Shown here in pieces: positions 43,423-55,134 of a stretch of 64,000 bases of DNA. This DNA comes from Mantamonas sphyraenae. Taxonomy: Eukaryota > CRuMs > Mantamonadidae. Numbering within the stretch: the first letter of the stretch is position 1; every line of letters starts with the position of its first letter. The position numbers and the translations under genes were made by a program. The stretch spans positions 248,001 through 312,000 of the forward strand of contig JAPMXV010000059.1 in assembly GCA_026936335.1 (NCBI GenBank). Reading direction: 5' to 3'. The notes below the pieces were generated by a model. The model did not search any database. It worked only from the letters and a program-made list of their open reading frames with translations, and was not told the DNA's origin.

Positions 43423-46340
43423 CTAGTCCTCCAAGTCCTCCTCGACTTGCCTGGGCCCTTCGCCAAGGCTGGCAAGGCTAGCTTCAAACTCGTCATCATC
43501 CAGGTCGAGGTCCAGGCGCGCCTTGCGCTCGGATGCAGCGGCGTTGCTTGTGCTTGGGCTTGTCGCGTCTCGCGCAGTCTCGCGGGGGCCGTCGATGGCA
43601 GGTACCTTGACAGAGGCACGTGCGTTGGAGCTGCCTCGTGTGCTGGGCTTTCGGATACTGGACGCATTCTCCACGCGTCGCAGCGTCCGTCGGCCGCTCT
43701 CCTCGTCTTCCTCGTTCTCCACGTCGTCGAAGCCCAGATCCATAAAGGCGTCGTCGGTGCCCAGGCGCAGGCTCTCCACCGTAGTGCTGTTGATTGTGCC
43801 GTATCTGTGCGGATCCTCAAAGCAGGGCATGCCCGTGTCTGCCAGACACTGGCGAAAGTCGTCGTTGTTCTTGTACAGCGCGGCACAGCACAGGCCCACG
43901 GCCGCTGAAATGAGGATGGCAATGACCAAACCAGCGCCTCCACTGCCGCCAGGACCCAGAGTGATTCCCTTGCACACGTACTGCTCAGGCATGTGATCCA
44001 CGCCACCCTTGACCTCGCACGTGTCTCCGGGGACGAGTCGATACCCACGCGTGACTGGGATGACCTTGCCTGGGAAACAGCCAGCGGGGGGGTACGCGGG
44101 TTTCTTGCTCTCGTCCTCCAGCGTGCAGGGGCCCAAACCTCCCGAGTTGCCGTCCAGCGTCGTTCGTTTGTAGCCCACATCACACTCGTAGTCGAAATCG
44201 GTGCATGGGCAGTTGTCCAGACGCCGCGAGTGCTCGTAACGCAGGCCGTTGAAGCACGCTGCCAACTGCTTGCGGCGCGTGTAGCTGATCTTGTGGCCCA
44301 GGAGGCAGGGCTGGCCGACTCGCTGGTCGCTTGGCGTCCAGAACTCGTAGTCGGAGCCAGGTGCACCAGGTGTCTCCGGCAGGCTGCACTGTTTGCTCAG
44401 CACAGGTGCAAAATCCACATGCACCACCTGGCCTTTTTGTCCCAGTGAGCCGTACAGCACAAATGCACGCGTGGTCGACTCGGGTTCGGCTACAATGTTC
44501 TCCACCGCAAAGGCTTGATCGGCAAACTGGAACGGTGTGCCATGTTTCGCCCTCGTCCACACTGTAAGACAGTGTGTTGGTCTGCTTTGTCATGTCCACG
44601 GCCACAACGATGCCTCCATGGTCGCCAATCTCATAGATGAAGGCGCCGGAGTGAGCCTTGGTCCAGGTGAGGCCTGCATCGCGAGACAGGAACGTGTTGG
44701 ACTGATCCAGCTGATCTCTGAGGAAAGGCCCATGGTTTCCCGATGCCAACACGATGCCCACGGCATTGGGCGTGGAGTATAAAGGCGGGAAGCGGTTCGT
44801 GGCGCCGGGAGCGTTGCGCCAGCCATGCAGGTGTAGGTAGCAGTCTTCGTCGCTGACGTCGCATTCAAGGTTAGCGGGAACCTTGAGAGGCGACCACACG
44901 CCACCCTTGTCGAAGGAGATGCGTGTTTGCATCTTGCTGTTTTCACCCACAATGTTGGCAATGTAAACACCCTCGACGCCATGCACGCGCGACACATGAT
45001 TCTCGGCGACGCGCTCCAGAGACACAGAGAACTTGCTGCCACGACTGCCAGACACATAGAGGTTGCCCATTGGCGGTGCACCCGGTGGAGCGGTGGCGTC
45101 GTTGTGTTTAACCCACAGCATGGCCGACGACTCGGACGCGTCGACAAACTGAACCCCCTGAATCTCCAGCTCGGTGGGGAGTTCCACGGGTGTGGCTTTG
45201 ACAGTACGCATCGAATCTTTGTGCTCGGACGGCACAAACACCTCCATGGTGAGCTCGTCCTTTGGCGGCTTGGCGTACGGGTTGGGGAAGTATCGAATGA
45301 CATACACGTACTTGTCGGTTTTGACAAACTCGTTGCCATTGATCACCAGCACCACAGGGTTGGTGAAGAAGTTTGCACCGTACATAAAGTGGAACTGGCG
45401 GTTGAATTCTGTAGCTGCAGGTTGTGGCGGTTTGCTGTTGACAGGCAAAGGGTGAAACACGGTGGCAAACACACCGTCTTCGTCATCATCTGCCCAGTCA
45501 AATGAGCGCACATAGGTGGCTACCATGTTGAAGGTTTGGCAAAAGTCCTGGGTGACGTAGAGCTGGAGTGGGGGTTTGAGTCAGCAAAGGCAAGGTGGAG
45601 GCAAGGCAGGGTCAGAGATGAGTGTGCAGGGAGGGCAAACCAAAGAGGCGACAAAGACATACCTCGCAGGCTGGGTGATCCGGGTCGACGTTGCCGTTCT
45701 TGTAGTAGCAGGCTTGGGCGAGCAAAAGGCGAGGATTGCGGGGGTGGAACTTGTAGGCAGTGAATGGAATAGTGTTCTTGACGAGGGTGTAGTTGCCTGC
45801 GTGTCCTCGAGAGTGGGTGGTCCAGATGTTGTTGCTGCCCTGCTCAAGAAAGACCATTTTGCGCGGATCGCGCGGATGAGCGAGGAGCTGACGAATCTTC
45901 ACGGGGTCCCCACCACTCAACGCGGCCATCTGCTTGGTCTGATCATCCCAGGTTGCGCCTCCGTCCTCGGAGCGCATCACCTTGTAGTCGAGGGTGAGCA
46001 CAAAGACAATCTGCAGTCGCAAACGGAGTGTCAGTTGTTTGCGAAGAGGGAATGGACGCGTCGGCAGACAGGGTCAGACGGGCTGTCGAAACGAAGAAGG
46101 AAGGGAAGTACGAGGGGCAACGGCGTACTCTTTTGTCGTTGCCAATCCAATGGATGTCATTGACGCCACCGGTCCAGTCTTGCACAGGCGAGGCAATGGG
46201 AGTTGGGAGAGGAGCAGGAGAGGAGGTGGGATAGGGGTCGGTGCTGCATCGTCGGCCCATGCCTGGTGCACACACGCACATGCGAGCAGGAGAAGCAACG
46301 CAGTACACACGCGTGCTCTTGGAAACGTGAGCTGCAGCAT
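43423..46340 (-). CDS. VPS10/sortilin-type sorting receptor, two frame breaks
   Basis: Exons complement(43423..45562, 45663..46010, 46129..46340), about 899 residues after correcting two single-base changes: CCC at 46228-46230 (one missing) and near 44530 (one extra). A signal peptide opens the protein (MLQLTFPRARVCTALLLLLA). The VPS10 ten-blade propeller follows, with Asp-box-like turns such as SEDGGATWDD, SFDKGGVWS, SRDAGLTWTK and SVDEGETW. The Cys-rich 10CC module comes next (LAACFNGLRYEHSRRLDNC, PCTDFDYECDVGYKR). A single membrane helix (GLVIAILISAAVGLCCAALY) precedes a cytosolic tail of about 155 residues with acidic clusters suited to adaptor binding. Sortilin/Vps10 receptors carry hydrolases from Golgi to endosome/lysosome. 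I cannot say which VPS10 subfamily it belongs to. Confidence 0.87.
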
Positions 46341-46493
46341 GCGGGAGGGGATTGCGTGGGCGAGCAAGGGCGGATCGCCACGGCAGGCGTTTGGTGGGGC
46401 CAAGAGGTCATGTTCGGGAGAAATGGATGTTCAAAAGGACCATGAGGGTGTTGGGTGGAGCATACGCGCGACCAGAGGCACAAGAAGCAGACA
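46341..46493. promoter_or_regulatory. divergent intergenic region, VPS10 receptor / NAT10
   Basis: This 153 nt lies between divergent ATGs at 46340 and 46494. It is one of the longer shared promoters here, purine-rich on the plus strand, with no clear TATA element. Confidence 0.3.
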
Positions 46494-49400
46494 ATGGTGC
46501 GGAAGAAGCTAGACTCACGCATCCGCACTCTGATTCGGAATGGAGTGGCACAGAACCATCGATCGTTCTTTGTGATTGTGGGCGACCGAGGCAAGGACGT
46601 GGTGATGCAATTGCACTACATGCTGACGAAGGAGCTGGCCAAGACGCGGCCGTCGGTGGTGTGGTGCTACAAGAAGGAACTGGGCTTCAGCAGGTATGGT
46701 GACAGGGAACGAGACGAGGGCAAGGGGGGCAAGGATGTGGCGTGGGGATGTGTGTGGGCCAGTTTCGGGGAGTACACACTGACGCAATGAGGACAGCCAC
46801 CGGAAGAAGCGCATGCGGCAGATGCAGAAGCAGCTGCAGCGAGGCCTGGTGGACGCTGACCAGAACGACGCCTTTGACCTGTTTCTGTCGTCTACGAACA
46901 TCCGATACACATACTACAAGGACACACACAAAATCTTGGGCAACACATACGGCATGTGCGTGCTGCAGGATTTTGAGGCGTTGACACCGAATCTGCTTGC
47001 GCGGACGGTGGAGACGGTGGAAGGAGGCGGCCTGGTGGTGCTTCTCCTGCGCACCATGGGTTCGCTCAAGCAGCTCTATGACTTTTCCATGGATGTGCAC
47101 GCACGCTTCCGCACAGAGTCACACAAGGTAGGCAGCGTGGTTGGGCGTGGGAAGGGCCCGGGTGACGGGAAATGCGGCGTGGGCGGATTTTCCAGTGAGG
47201 GCATACCTGTGGGCTGACACATGGGACGGTACACACACAGCACATTGTGCCTCGATTCAACGAGCGCTTCCTGCTGTCGCTGGCGGACTGTGCGAGCTGT
47301 ATGGTGGTGGACGACGAGTTGAACCTACTGCCGATCTCGTCGCACATGCGCAGTCTGGAGGCGCGTGCGCGGTTGGACGAGGAGGGTCAGGTGGTGTTGT
47401 CAGCCAGCAATGCAGAACTGGAGGAGGTGAAAGAGTCGCTGAGGGACACGCAGCCTGTGGGATCGCTGGTGTCGTGCGCAAAGACGTTGGACCAGGCCAA
47501 AGCGATCATGACGTTTGTTGAGGCCATCTCTGAAGAGACGCTGCGTTCGACGGTTGCGCTGACGGCAGGACGTGGACGTGGCAAGAGTGCAGCGCTGGGC
47601 ATTGCCATGGCGGCAGCGGTGGCGCACGGGTACGCAAACATCTTTGTGACGTCGCCGACACCGGAGAACCTGAAGACGCTGTTCCAGTTTGTGTTTCGTG
47701 GCTTTGATGCGCTCGGGTATGAGGAACACGTGGACTACGAACTAGTGCAGTCGACAAACCCGGAATTCAACGGGGCCATTGTGAGGGTGAACATCTTCCG
47801 CGAGCACCGGCAGACGATCCAGTACATTGCGCCGACGGACGGAGACAAGCTGGGCCAGGCGGAGCTGCTGGTAATCGACGAGGCGGCAGCGATTCCGTTG
47901 CCGTACGTGAAGAAGCTGCTGGGCCCCTACCTGGTGTTTATCTCGTCGACGGTGAACGGGTACGAGGGCACGGGCAGGTCGCTGTCGCTGAAACTGTTCA
48001 AACAGCTGCGCGGCAAAGCAAGCGCAGGAGACACAAGCAGCAGTAGCAGCAGTAGCAGCAGTTCCGAAGCGAGTGGGATCACAGCACGGCAACTGCGGGA
48101 GATCAAGCTGCAGGAACCGATTCGGTATTCGGAGGGCGACGACGTAGAGTCGTGGCTGCACAAGCTGCTGTGCCTGGATGCGACAAGCGTGCCGCGACTG
48201 ATGAGCGGGGTGCCTTCTGTGAACGAGTGCCAGCTGTACTATGTGAACAGGGACGTGTTGTTTTCGTACCACCGCGTGGCGGAGGCGTTCCTGCAGCGCA
48301 TGATGGCGTTGTACGTGAGTTCTCATTATCGCAACACGCCGAACGATCTGCAAATGCTTGCAGATGCGCCTGCGCACCACCTGTTTGTGCTTCTGGGCCC
48401 CGTGACGACCAGCATTCCTGAGGTGCTGTGTGTGATCCAGGTTGCGCTGGAGGGGGAGATCTCGCGAGAGACGGTGGTGAGGAACTTTGCAGAGGGCAAC
48501 CGTGCGTCGGGTGACATGATTCCATGGACCATTGCACAGCAGTATCAGGACTCGGAGTTTGCACGTCTGAGTGGAGCGCGCGTGGTGCGCATTGCGACGC
48601 ATCCGGACCACCAGCGCATGCGGTACGGCTCACGTGCTATGGAACTGCTGAGTGAGTACTATGCCGGTGCCATGGTGAGCCTGGACGAGGAGGGAGGTGA
48701 GGAGGATGACGAGGAGGATGACGAGGACGACGACGACGAGGTGGACGTGGGCAAAGGCAAGTCAAAGGAGAAATCGACGCTGCTGGTGGAGCAACTGGCA
48801 CCGAAGAAATTGACAAAGCCTCTGCTGATTGGATTGGAGGAGCGCAAGGCGGAGCGACTTCACTATCTGGGAGTGGCGTACGGGCTGACGCAAAGTCTGT
48901 TCAACTTTTGGACAAAGAACGGGTTTGTGCCGCTGTACATCCGATCGACAGCCAACGAGCTGACGGGAGAGCACTCGTGCATGATGGTGAAGAAGCTGGA
49001 GAACGAGGGGAGCGGAGGAGTGGTTGCAGAAGGAGACTGGTTGGGCCCGTTCAGCGAAGACTACCGTCGGCGCTTCCTGTCGCTGATGTCGTTTGAGTTT
49101 CAGAAGCTGCACCCAACGCTGGCGATGAGCGTGCTGCGCAGTGTGCAGCGTGCTGCGCGAGAAGAGGGCGGGAGCAAGACGCAGGGCAAGGCGCTGAGCA
49201 GGGGCGAACTGGACATGTTTCTGAGCGGACACGACATCAGGCGACTGGACACGTACAGACGCAGTCTGATCGATTATCACGTGATCATGGACCTTGTGCC
49301 AGTGCTCGCGCGGTTGTGGTTTGAGGAGCGGCTGCAGGTGGAGGGCAAGGTGACGATGACGAGCCAGACGATCCTGATGGCAATTGGTCTGCAGCACAAG

Positions 49401-49892
49401 AGCGTAGAGCAGGTTGCGCAGGAGCTGGGGATCCAGGTGAAGCAGACGCTGGCGCTTTTCAACAAGATCATTGGCACGACGGTGAAGCACCTGAACGAGC
49501 TGGAAGAGGAGGAGATTGCTCGTGAGCTGCCGTCCAAGTATGAGTACCAGGACGTGGGTGGCGAGATGATGCCAGTGGAGGAGTCGCTGCACGGTGAGCT
49601 GGGCGAAGCCGGACAAAGGGAGGTTGAGCGAGTGCGCGAAAAGATGGTGGGCAAGCGACGAAGAGACGAGGAGGAGGTGTGGGAAGATGGAAATGAGGAT
49701 GAATTGGAGATGGACAGGGGCGGAGAGGATGACGAGGAGGTGCTGGCCACACCGGAAGCGAGCAGCAGCAGCCGGTCGAAGAAGAGTGAGAAGAAGAGCG
49801 GCAAGAAGAGTGGCAAGAAGAGTGGCAAGAAGGAGAAGAAGAGCGAGAAGAAGAGTGGCAAGAAGAAGAAGAAGCAGAAGCGTGATGAATGA
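46494..49892 (+). CDS. NAT10: RNA cytidine acetyltransferase
   Basis: Exons 46494..46693, 46797..47127, 47241..49892; 1,060 residues. NAT10/Kre33 makes N4-acetylcytidine in 18S rRNA and tRNA, using ATP and acetyl-CoA in the nucleolus. The N-terminus (RKKLDSRIRTLIRNGVAQ, VGDRGKD, VVWCYKKELGF) and the central NIRYTYYKDTHKILGNTYGM to DFEALTPNLLARTVETVEGG are almost invariant in the family. The helicase-like part has the P-loop GRGRGKSAALG (about residue 287) and DEAAAIPLP. The GNAT part has VVRIATHPDHQRMRYGSRAM (about residue 620). The tRNA-binding C-domain ends in a Lys-Ser-Gly-Lys repeat tail with nucleolar character. Ser runs (48025-48065) and an Asp/Glu run (48690-48740) are inserts. Donors are GTATGG and GTAGGC; both introns carry CTGAC motifs. 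Confidence 0.96.
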
Positions 49893-49911
49893 AGAGTTGC
49901 ATTTTAGGCGT

Positions 49912-50832
49912 TCAGTCGTCCTGCAGCATCAGGGCAGCCACGAGGTTGGCAGCCTCTTCGGCCTCGCGTCCAGCACGCTCAGCCTCAGCCTTGAGTGCGT
50001 CGGCCTTGGCCTTGGCACGTGCGGCCTCCTCCTGAGCCTTGGCGGCCGTGTCGGTCAGCACAGCCGACTCGGTCTCTGCGGCGTCGGCCTGGGCCTCGGC
50101 ATCAGCGACCTCCTGGGCACGCTCGACAGCCTCCAGAGACGCCTGCTCGGCGTGGGCCTTGGCCTCCTCCAGAGCCTCCTGGCGAAGGCGGGCCTCTTCC
50201 TCCATGGCCTTCTGGAACTCGATCTCCTCCTCGCGCGAGCGATCCACGCTGTTGCTGGAGCTGGAGTTGTTGATACCGCTTGAGTTGTTGCCACCAAGGA
50301 GCACGGTGACGCGCAGGGTGCCGTCGAGCTCGTTGGCGTAGCGGATGGCCTCGTTCAGCTCGTCGGTGTTGGTCAGCGTGCACAGATCGCCATCCTCATC
50401 CTGGTACTTGACGGTGAAGTCAATGTTGCGCAGCTGGAACACCACAGCGACCTGAGGTGTGCACACAAGCAAGCGTCAGTGGTGGTGATCTTCAAAGGCG
50501 GGCGAAAAAGGAGAGGGTTTTCCGTTTGTCTTTTGGGAGACATCGGGCGACGGCGTGGACATGTGGCAAGAGGAAGCGAGGACGACGCATGCACAGTGTT
50601 GGGTGATGGACGGGGGATATGAGGTGCGATGATGCACGGTGAAGTAGGCCAGTGCGGCCGGATTGGTGACGTGTGGCCGGAAGAAAAGAAGGGTTGGAAT
50701 TCCACGCGTTTGCGGGATTTTCTGTGCAGAGCAGAGACAACGAACCTGGTTCAGGAGGCCCGTGAAGGTCACGTCGTCGGCGGCGGTGAGACGGCGCTTG
50801 TCGTTGTTGTAAGTGAGCTTAAGCTTGACCAT
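49912..50832 (-). CDS. PB1-domain coiled-coil protein, paralogue 1
   Basis: Two exons: complement(49912..50451, 50746..50832), 208 residues; donor GTTCGT, 294-nt intron. Residues 1-80 form a PB1 domain: the basic-cluster strand MVKLKLTYNNDKRRL (type II lysine) and the acidic OPCA loop YQDEDGDLCTLTNTDEL (type I). The protein could therefore self-polymerise or pair head-to-tail with other PB1 proteins, as p62 does. A Ser/Asn linker leads to a 110-residue Ala/Glu-rich uninterrupted helix ending LVAALMLQDD. No kinase, ZZ or UBA domain is present. It is nearly identical to the inverted copy at 56852-57901 and related to that at 54101-55031. Its function is unknown. The gene ends 20 nt from the convergent NAT10 stop. 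Confidence 0.88.
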
Positions 50833-50930
50833 GTTGTGGTGAGATGTGGGTGCGTGTGGTGTTGTGCGACGGAGCGCAAACCCCGGCCCAGCTTTTCAAC
50901 GGCAACAGGAGCGCAAACCCACACGGTGTG

Positions 50931-53900
50931 ATGAAGAGAGAGGGCGAGGCTCACAGAAATGGTTCCGGAATGGACATCGAGGGCGATGGGGACCGGCGCA
51001 CGGGGAGATCTGGCCAGGACCGGGTGGATGCAAGTGCATTGTGCGGGAAGCGGGCAGGGGAGGATGTGTGGGCGGATGCAGTGAGCACACACGGCGAAAC
51101 CGCGGTGTTGGAGGCTCTGCTGGACATGGAGATCAGCACGCGGTGGCTGGAGTGTGTGCTGTGGCTGCATAAAGAGGCGGAAGAGGTGACAACGTCGTCT
51201 GTGGAGCAGAGGGAAGCAGTGTGGGCTCGAATGGTGAATTGGATGCAGAATGAGTCGGCACAGCAAGCATTGCGGGACGTGACGCTGTGTGCACACGGAG
51301 TGGTGGCGGTGAGCGTGAGCTTGGGACGGAGCGGCAACTCGGTGACGAGTGCAGTGGACGGGCTGGCAGACGATCGATGGCTGCTTGTGTGCAGTGCGTG
51401 CATGAAACGGTTGAGCGGGGAAGCGGAGACAGAGGTGGTGTGGGCGTGGCTGGAGCGTGTGGAGAGGTGCTTGCACTCGGCGGCGGAGCGCACACGTTTC
51501 CTGGCGCTGAATACGTTGCAATTGGCCATGGAAGAGCAATTGCATGTAAGCTTGGCACATATGGACACCATATGTGCGTGGGTGCTTCAGCTATGCCGGG
51601 ACACGATGCACTCGACACCAAAGCAGCTGAAACCGGTGGTGCTGGCGCTTGTACGCCACAGGGAGGCAGAAGCGGTGAAAGAACAGTTTGTAGAGGGAGT
51701 GTTGCGTCTGAGCTGGAGGGCCAAGGGCAAGTTTGTGGCGATGTCCGCGTTGGCGAGGGTGGATGCAAGTGGGTTGCTGGAACGCGTGCCGGAGCTGTTT
51801 GAGCATGTGGTGGACGCTGTGCTCGAGCATCGTACTATGCGCACACACGTCACTGACCTGTTTCGTCAGCTGGTGGAGTCATTGTGTGAACAGCGCACGG
51901 CGAGGGAGTGCGCGGAGATGGCTGGGCCTGCAGTGGCGGGCGCGTTGGATGCAGACGAGGAGAATGTGGTGATGGGCCGCATCGTGCCTTTGTTGATGAA
52001 ACACTGCGGCAGCGAGGCGTGCAATGCGCTTCTACCGCGGGTGAGATCGCTGCGGGCCAAGATGGAGGCGATGAGCGTGGCGAGGAAGCGCAAACTGCTG
52101 TCGGATGAGGCACTTCAGGATGAGAGCGACGCTTTGCGAGAAGCGTTGTGCGGGGATGGTCCAGAGGTTTTGGCTGCTCTGGCGCTGCTTTGTGACGCGT
52201 CGAGCAAACATGTGGCGCCGAGCGAGACGGAGAAGGAGCTGCTGCTGCTGTTTCTTCAGCGACACGTGAACCAAGAGACGGCCAAGGCAAGGTTGGTTGT
52301 GCTGCGGCATGTGTCTCGGTTTATGGATCGATCGAGGAGCGACGAGAGCTTCGGCAGGGCGGTGGTAAGGGAGATGGTAAAGGCGATGGTGGAGGCGGAT
52401 TGTCATGGGGTGTACGAGACTGGGGCTGGGGTGCTGACGATGGTGAAGGAGCACTTGAGAGCGGACAAAGAGGAGGTTGGGCAACTGTTGGCAATGATGT
52501 TGGAGGCGAATGATGAGGTGCTGGACGACACGCGAACGATGCTGTTTGAGGTTGTGTCACAAGGACATTTGGACAGGGCATACGACAGCGAGTGGGTGCA
52601 CACACAGAGCATGGATATGATGAACGAACTGAATGCGAACGACGTGCATGCTGGGATGTTGGGTATGCGTCTGCTGTTGGACCACGGGCACGCCAGCGAA
52701 GAGGACTTGCATGCATGGGCAGCCGAGGAGGCAGAGAGTGTGAAGCTGCACATGGAGTGGGCTACCTTGCTGAGCAGGGATGGCAAGGCGAGGTTGGGCG
52801 AGCAAGAGTCGCTGGAAGCGACGGTGAACTATCTGGCCGAGCAGACAGACGGGCTGCTGCAGGAGCTGGAAAGCAGGCAAGAGGGCGAGGATCGAGGGCG
52901 ACAGAATGCGTGGCTCGCGTTTCGTGCGGCTTTGGAGATTGTCAACTTGCACATTGCGGAGATGGAAGTGGATGGAGAGACGGGAGAACGGGTGGGCAGG
53001 CTGCTGATGCGGATCATGAAAGAGGCACGGCATCAGGGAACGGTTGTCGCCGGTCAGAGTGTGCTTCGCAGTTTGTGCACACGTATGGATGACACACGGA
53101 AGTGTGCGCTGGGTGGGCGATGGAGGTGGTGGACGAGCTGGCAGACGATCAGCTGTTTGTGCTTCGGCGATCGGTAAGCCAGTGTGCGATTCTGACGGCC
53201 GTGGTGACGGCGGGAGATGCTGGAGGAAGCGAGGGGGCACTGTTGGGTCGTGTGATGGACAAGCTGATGGGCGTGCTGCGCAAAGGGGGAGAACGTGCGC
53301 AGGTGCACTCTCTGCACGCTGTACGCACGCTGTTGTCGTGCACGGAGCTCAAGCGAGCGAGCGAACAGTATTGGGGAGACTTTCTGGCGCTGAGTGTGCC
53401 TCTGACGCGGAGCGAGCACTTTGGGGTGCGCAACGCGAGTGTGCTGGGGAGCTGCACGGTGATGCAGCGGTGCACGGCGGGCAAAACGGCATACTTGTTC
53501 TTCAAACGGTATCCAGAGCTGCTTGGGAGTTTGGTGGAGCAGGTACGTGAGGAGAACGTGATCGGAGTGGCGATGGTGGGAGCGCTGGAACGGGCGTCGA
53601 GCACGCAAGGGTCTGTGGAGGAGCTGGGAGAGGTTGTGGAACATGTGGCATGCAATGCGAGGAGCCACTATGTGCGGCATGTGGCTGCAGATGCAATTGG
53701 AGTGTTTGTGCCAGTGCAGGAGGCTGTGGCAGACGCTTCTCGTCGTGTGGATTGGATCGAGGCCATGGAGAGAGGTGCGAGTGGATGGTCATCGAATTGG
53801 CTGCAAGGGCAGCTGTGGATGATTGAGGCCGAGCTAGAGGGCGTGCAGGACGGCGTGGTGGAAGGCGCAGAGGAAGTGTTGCTGAGATTGCTGTGCGATC

Positions 53901-54089
53901 GGCGTGTGCCGCCCCTCGTACGCTTGCAGGTGTTGACGCTGTGCAGGCATCAGCGCGTGGTAGGAAAAGAAGGGGGCCAAGGGCTGGCAAGAGTGATGGA
54001 GCAAGACGGGGTGTTGGAGGGAGTGCGGGAGGAGCACCCTGGAGGACGGGCGTGGGTGGAACGTGAGGGAATGGCGGAATGGACAATGA
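50931..54089 (+). CDS. THADA-like (Trm732) HEAT-repeat protein, C-terminal end uncertain, frame break
   Basis: The start is taken at the ATG at 50931 (50844 and 50973 are also in frame). One frame runs to 53115, where adding a G to GGG 53111-53113 continues it (RKCALGWAMEVVDELADDQ). The protein is an all-helical HEAT-type chain of over 1,030 residues. Near the end, LTRSEHFGVRNASVLGSCTVMQ, then FFKRYPELLGSLVEQVREE is the DUF2428/THADA signature. THADA/Trm732 partners Ftsj1/Trm7 to 2'-O-methylate tRNA position 32. After 53960 the open phase runs on antisense through the next PB1 gene, which is unlikely. A further indel (the GGGGG at about 53972 is a candidate) may bring in the stop at 53994 or 54087, so the 3' end is a guess. 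Confidence 0.65.
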
Positions 54090-54100
54090 GAAGTGGGAGT

Positions 54101-55031
54101 TTAATCCTCAGCGTACTGGTAGGCAGCGACGAGGTTGTTGGCTTCCTCAGCCTCCTTGCCGGCAACCTCTGCCTGGGAACGCAGGGCGTTGGCCTTGCCC
54201 TGAGCGCGCTCAGCCTCCTCACGGGCCTTGGCGGCGGTGTCCGCAAGGACAGCAGCCTCGGTCTCCTTGCCCTCGGCCTGGGCGATGGCATCCTCAGCCT
54301 CCTGGGCACGCTCGGCGGCCTCGATGGCCAGCTGCTCGGCGCGTGCGCGGGCCTCTTCCAAAGCCTCCATGCGCAGGGCGTGCTCCTCAGCCATCAGCTG
54401 GTTGGCAGCATGCTCCTCCTGAGCCTGGATCTTGATGGCGGCGGCGACGTCCTCGGCGCTCACGGTGGACTCGACGTTGGCCTCGGCCAGCACGGTGAGG
54501 CGCAGGGTGCCGTTGGACTCGCCCGCCCACTTCAGCGCCTCGGACAGCTCGTTGTCGCTCTTGATGGTGCACAGGTCGTTGTCCTCATCGAGGTACTTGA
54601 TGGTCACGGCATGGGGGTCCTCCAGCTTGTACACAGACGCAACCTGAAGCCATGTGTTGGGCGCCCACGTGTCAGCCGGCCAAACGAAGAAAAGTGTGGT
54701 GCCCTCCCACTGAATTCTGCGAGGGCCTTTTTTGGGCGGAAGGCCGCTCACACGTGCGGCGCAGAGTGCAAACACGCCGTGCACATGCTCTCGTGTGCGC
54801 ACATGCATGCATGACAGATGTCACACAAACGTGTGCGTGCATGTGCACGGTGGTGTGTGACGGAGAGTGGCCGGGGAAGGGAAAATCGAGCGAGAGCCGC
54901 GTTTGCGGAAAAAAAACATGCTGGCAAAGAGAGCCACGTACCTGCACCTGCAGAGCCAGGAAGGAGGTGTCGTTGGACACGGCCAGGCGGCGGATGTCGT
55001 CGTTGAAGTTGAGCTTAAGCTTGGTGGACAT
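54101..55031 (-). CDS. PB1-domain coiled-coil protein, paralogue 2 (divergent)
   Basis: Two exons: complement(54101..54643, 54942..55031), 210 residues; donor GTACGT, 298-nt intron. It has the same intron position and layout as its neighbours. PB1 starts MSTKLKLNFNDDIRRLAVSN, and the OPCA loop is YLDEDNDLCTIKSDNEL. The tail is an Ala/Glu helix (AIEAAERAQEAEDAIAQAEG) ending LVAAYQYAED. It differs from the other two in the linker (AEANVESTVSAEDVAAAIKI instead of Ser/Asn) and at many residues, so it represents the older duplication. The intact OPCA acidic residues and strand-1 lysines suggest it can form mixed PB1 filaments with its paralogues (inference). Confidence 0.88.
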
Positions 55032-55134
55032 GTTGTGTGAAGAAAGAGTTTTTTGATGGATGCGTCGGCGGCAATGGAACGCTCGCCTTTTCAATCGACC
55101 GACCGCAAACACGCCACCACAAACACACCCGGAA

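Noticed and set aside
54090-54814. Plus-strand extension of the THADA-like frame to 54814
   Set aside because: It runs antisense through PB1 paralogue 2 and becomes Gly/Leu low-complexity typical of antisense of Ala/Glu helices; an earlier stop with one more indel is more likely.
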